From Paramesorhizobium sp049065735 (lineage in GTDB: Bacteria; Pseudomonadota; Alphaproteobacteria; Rhizobiales; Rhizobiaceae): a DNA stretch of 64,000 nucleotides. Where the stretch lies: the NCBI RefSeq assembly GCF_049065735.1, contig NZ_JBAKHD010000010.1, positions 1 to 64,000 on the forward strand, in the 5' to 3' direction. The first letter of the stretch is position 1. Every line of letters begins with the position of its first letter. Below the pieces are notes generated by a model. It saw nothing but the letters and a program-made list of their open reading frames with translations, had not been told where the DNA came from and did not search any database. Both the position numbers and the translations under genes were made by a program. This document shows, piece by piece, positions 61,932-64,000 of the stretch.

Positions 61932-62969
61932 TCATTCTGCCGCCGCGAGGCGGGATGGAGATTGTTTGTGCCAGCCCAGCGCCGGGGCGACGTACCGGGC
62001 CGTCAGCTCGATGGAACGCAGGATGTCCTCATGCAGCGGGTCGATGGAATGGACCTGGAAGACGATATCCGTGCTCCTCGCCAGCGCCGTATCCTGTTTC
62101 AGCGAGGCGATGACGTCGTCAGGCGTGCCGACATGGCTGTCGAGGGCGCGGATCAGGTCTTCGACCGTCCGGCCCGGAATGCGATGACCGAGCGCGGCGA
62201 ATTTATCGGCGACGCGCGTCAGCCCCGCTTCGGCGAGTTGCAGGGCGCGTTTGCGATCTTCCGCGACGAAAAGGCTGCGCGAGCCGAGAATGCGCGGCGC
62301 GCGGCCATCGGGAAGCGCGGCGAGATAGGCGTCGATGATCGGGTTCTGAATGTCCCACAGCGTCGCGTCCGGCTGATCGGCGGGGCGCGGCTGCGTGCGC
62401 GACAGCATCAGCCCGTCGCCGCTTGCGCCCGCCAGTCTGGAACCGGTGGCGGAGAAGGTGGCAAGCCATATGCGGTTCAAAAGATGCGGGGCAGAGGGAT
62501 AGACCCGGTTGCCGCCACCAAGATCATGCCCGGCCCAGCCGTCACGCACGATTTTGAGATTATTCGCGTAGACTTCGCCGCGCTTGTCCGCGTCGATGCC
62601 GAAGGCCTCGAAGGATTCCCGAGTGCCCCCGGTGCCGAACCCGACTTCGAGGCGCCCGCCCGAGAGAAGGTCGAGAACGGCGGTGTCTTCCGCCACGCGG
62701 ATGGCGTTTTCCATGGAGAGGGTGATGACGCCCGTACCGAGCCGAATGGTCGAGGTGCGCGCCGCGACAGAGCTAAGGAAAACCGCTGGCGAAGGGAGAC
62801 CGCCCTCATCGGCATGGAAATGGTGCTGCGCGATCCAGGCGCTGTCGAAGCCCTGTGCTTCGGCGTGGCCGATCTGTTCCGCCGCCAGCCGGTAGCGCTC
62901 GCCGGGTTCGGCGTCATCGAGAAGACGGGTGAAAAAGCCGAGGCGTTTTTGCCCTGATGTTTCGGACAT
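61932..62969 (-). CDS. Luciferase-like FMN-dependent monooxygenase, KPN_01858 type
   Basis: A 345-residue LLM-class flavin monooxygenase: LGFFTRLLDDAEPGERYRLAAEQIGHAEAQGFDSAWIAQHHF, then TSTIRLGTGVITLSMENAIRVAEDTAVLDLLSGGRLEVGFGTGG. ATG 62969 (MSETSGQ) lies 4 bp after the ABC gene stop. Members of this subgroup occur with the two CMD-fold proteins and a peptide-type ABC transporter. The substrate is unknown. Confidence 0.88.
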   Translation of the reverse strand: MSETSGQKRLGFFTRLLDDAEPGERYRLAAEQIGHAEAQGFDSAWIAQHHFHADEGGLPSPAVFLSSVAARTSTIRLGTGVITLSMENAIRVAEDTAVLDLLSGGRLEVGFGTGGTRESFEAFGIDADKRGEVYANNLKIVRDGWAGHDLGGGNRVYPSAPHLLNRIWLATFSATGSRLAGASGDGLMLSRTQPRPADQPDATLWDIQNPIIDAYLAALPDGRAPRILGSRSLFVAEDRKRALQLAEAGLTRVADKFAALGHRIPGRTVEDLIRALDSHVGTPDDVIASLKQDTALARSTDIVFQVHSIDPLHEDILRSIELTARYVAPALGWHKQSPSRLAAAE

Positions 62970-62973
62970 GATC

Positions 62974-64000
62974 TTATCCTGCTGTTGCAATCGGGTGGGG
63001 GAATTTCTTGCCCGGAATGGCGTCGATCAGCTCGCGCGTGTAATCGCTCGCGGGGTTCTGGAAGATCTGTTCCACCGGGCCATATTCGACCTGCCGCCCG
63101 CTTCTCAGCACCGACACGGTGTCGGCAATCTGGCGGACGACGGCGAGGTCGTGGGAGACGAAGAGGTAGGTGAGGCCGAGGTCGCGCTGCAATTCCGCAA
63201 GCAGCGCGAGGATTTGCGCCTGTACGGTGACATCCAGGGCGGAAACCGCTTCATCGAGGATCACCACTTTCGGCTTCAGCACCAGCGCGCGGGCAATGGC
63301 GACACGCTGGCGCTGCCCGCCCGAGAGCGCATGGGGCCGCCGTTCCAAGGCTGCTTTCGGCAGGCCGACCCGGTCGATGATCGCCTCGACGCGCGCGCGG
63401 CGCTCCGCCTTGGGCGTGGGCTCGAAATTGAGCAGCGGCTCCTCGACGATGGAAAACACGCTTTGGCGCGGATCGAGCGAGCCGAACGGGTTCTGGTAGA
63501 CGAGCTGGACCGAGCGGCGGAACTGCCGCAGGCTCTCGCGCTTGAGATCGCCGACATCGAGATTTTCGACCGTGATCCTGCCGCTATCCGGTTTCTGGAA
63601 ACCGGCGATGGCGCGGATGGTCGTGGTCTTGCCGGAGCCGGATTCGCCGACAATGGCGTGCGTCGTACCGCGCGGTACGGTGAAGGAGACATCGTCCACC
63701 GCGCGGAAGCTGCTGTTTCCAATGCGGAATTCCTGCACGAGATTGGAAACCGTGACCGCCTCGCCGGGAGCAGCATTGAGGGGCGTAACGCGCGGTACGG
63801 CTGGAGCTAGGGAAGGTGCGTCCGATAACAAACGGCGCGTATAGGCGTTCTGTGGCGCGGCGAGGATGTCGGCGGTGCGGCCCTGTTCCTGAATGCGGCC
63901 GTTCTGCAGGACGATCAGCCGGTCGGACCGGTCGGCGGCGACGCCGAGATCATGGGTGACGAACAGGACCGCGGTTCCGTATTCGCGGCGTAAGTTGTCG
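62974..64000 (-). CDS. Dipeptide-type ABC transporter ATPase, dual domain (partial, 5' end off right edge)
   Basis: The visible part contains the end of a first ABC domain (LFVTHDLGVAADRSDRLIVLQNGRI, H-loop) and a complete second domain: GESGSGKTTTIRAIAGF, VQLVYQNPFGSLDPR, LSGGQRQRVAIARAL, VVILDEAVSALDV and VSHDLAVVRQIAD. It ends with an oligopeptide-type C-terminal segment (NPASDYTRELIDAIPG). This is a fused DppD-DppF-type ATPase. Its permeases and binding protein should lie beyond the window. It begins the operon that continues with the monooxygenase and CMD-fold proteins. Confidence 0.92.
   Translation of the reverse strand, partial: DNLRREYGTAVLFVTHDLGVAADRSDRLIVLQNGRIQEQGRTADILAAPQNAYTRRLLSDAPSLAPAVPRVTPLNAAPGEAVTVSNLVQEFRIGNSSFRAVDDVSFTVPRGTTHAIVGESGSGKTTTIRAIAGFQKPDSGRITVENLDVGDLKRESLRQFRRSVQLVYQNPFGSLDPRQSVFSIVEEPLLNFEPTPKAERRARVEAIIDRVGLPKAALERRPHALSGGQRQRVAIARALVLKPKVVILDEAVSALDVTVQAQILALLAELQRDLGLTYLFVSHDLAVVRQIADTVSVLRSGRQVEYGPVEQIFQNPASDYTRELIDAIPGKKFPHPIATAG

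Overview
The window looks like a high-GC alphaproteobacterial replicon of the Rhizobiales, most like Brucella/Ochrobactrum (Brucellaceae). This is inferred from the dense ABC-transporter catabolic operons, the opine-oxidase-like gene sets, the Avi_7169/Avi_7170/KPN_01858-type cluster and short palindromic repeats. No rRNA, tRNA, replication gene or CRISPR array was found. The region is almost entirely accessory catabolism and transport, with several decayed genes.

Layout. 1-3.6 kb: the edge of an IS5-type transposase beside a decayed opine-oxidase-type operon, with a frameshifted binding protein, an ABC ATPase start joined by a large deletion to an oxidoreductase end, and one intact FAD oxidoreductase. 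3.7-9.9 kb: a MocR-type regulator divergent from an operon with an NMT1/dihydroxyphthalate-decarboxylase-like protein, a polar amino-acid ABC transporter and an M20 amidohydrolase. 10.0-10.35 kb: remnant of a RES-domain toxin. 10.4-21.6 kb: branched-chain amino-acid/leucine degradation, with a BkdR-like Lrp regulator, thiolase, branched-chain 2-oxoacid dehydrogenase E1-alpha (frameshifted), E1-beta and E2, isovaleryl-CoA dehydrogenase, methylcrotonyl-CoA carboxylase, and a MaoC plus CitE pair where a crotonase hydratase and HMG-CoA lyase would be expected. 21.7-25.1 kb: a SWI2/SNF2 helicase gene broken by about five frameshifts.

25.2-36.2 kb: a tightly coupled minus-strand operon of methylthioribose kinase, methylthioribose-1-phosphate isomerase, a two-subunit transketolase and a RuBisCO-like protein. 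It diverges from a ribose-type ABC transporter. A SorC/DeoR-type regulator lies beyond the transporter, and matching TTGACA palindromes sit at both promoters. This looks like import and breakdown of 5-methylthioribose or a related 5-deoxypentose by a non-classical route. 36.4-46.1 kb: a LacI regulator and a FrlB/FrlC/FrlD-like set with an ABC transporter and a FAD oxidase, most likely for Amadori compounds (fructosyl-amino acids). 46.1-55.3 kb: a LysR regulator and the intact version of the opine-oxidase-type operon decayed at the left edge, ending with a RidA deaminase.

55.5-60.7 kb: a DUF2161 protein, a perfect 36-bp inverted repeat, then a Tat-signal small protein, a LodA/GoxA-like protein and its LodB-like flavoprotein. 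Next come what appears to be a guanidine-II (mini-ykkC) riboswitch and a PACE-family efflux protein. 60.7-64 kb: two carboxymuconolactone-decarboxylase-fold proteins, a luciferase-like monooxygenase and a dual ABC ATPase running off the right edge.

The observations I rate highest are the MtnK-MtnA-split transketolase-RuBisCO-like operon, the guanidine-II riboswitch on a PACE transporter, and the Tat small protein with a LodA homologue that appears to lack the cofactor cysteine.
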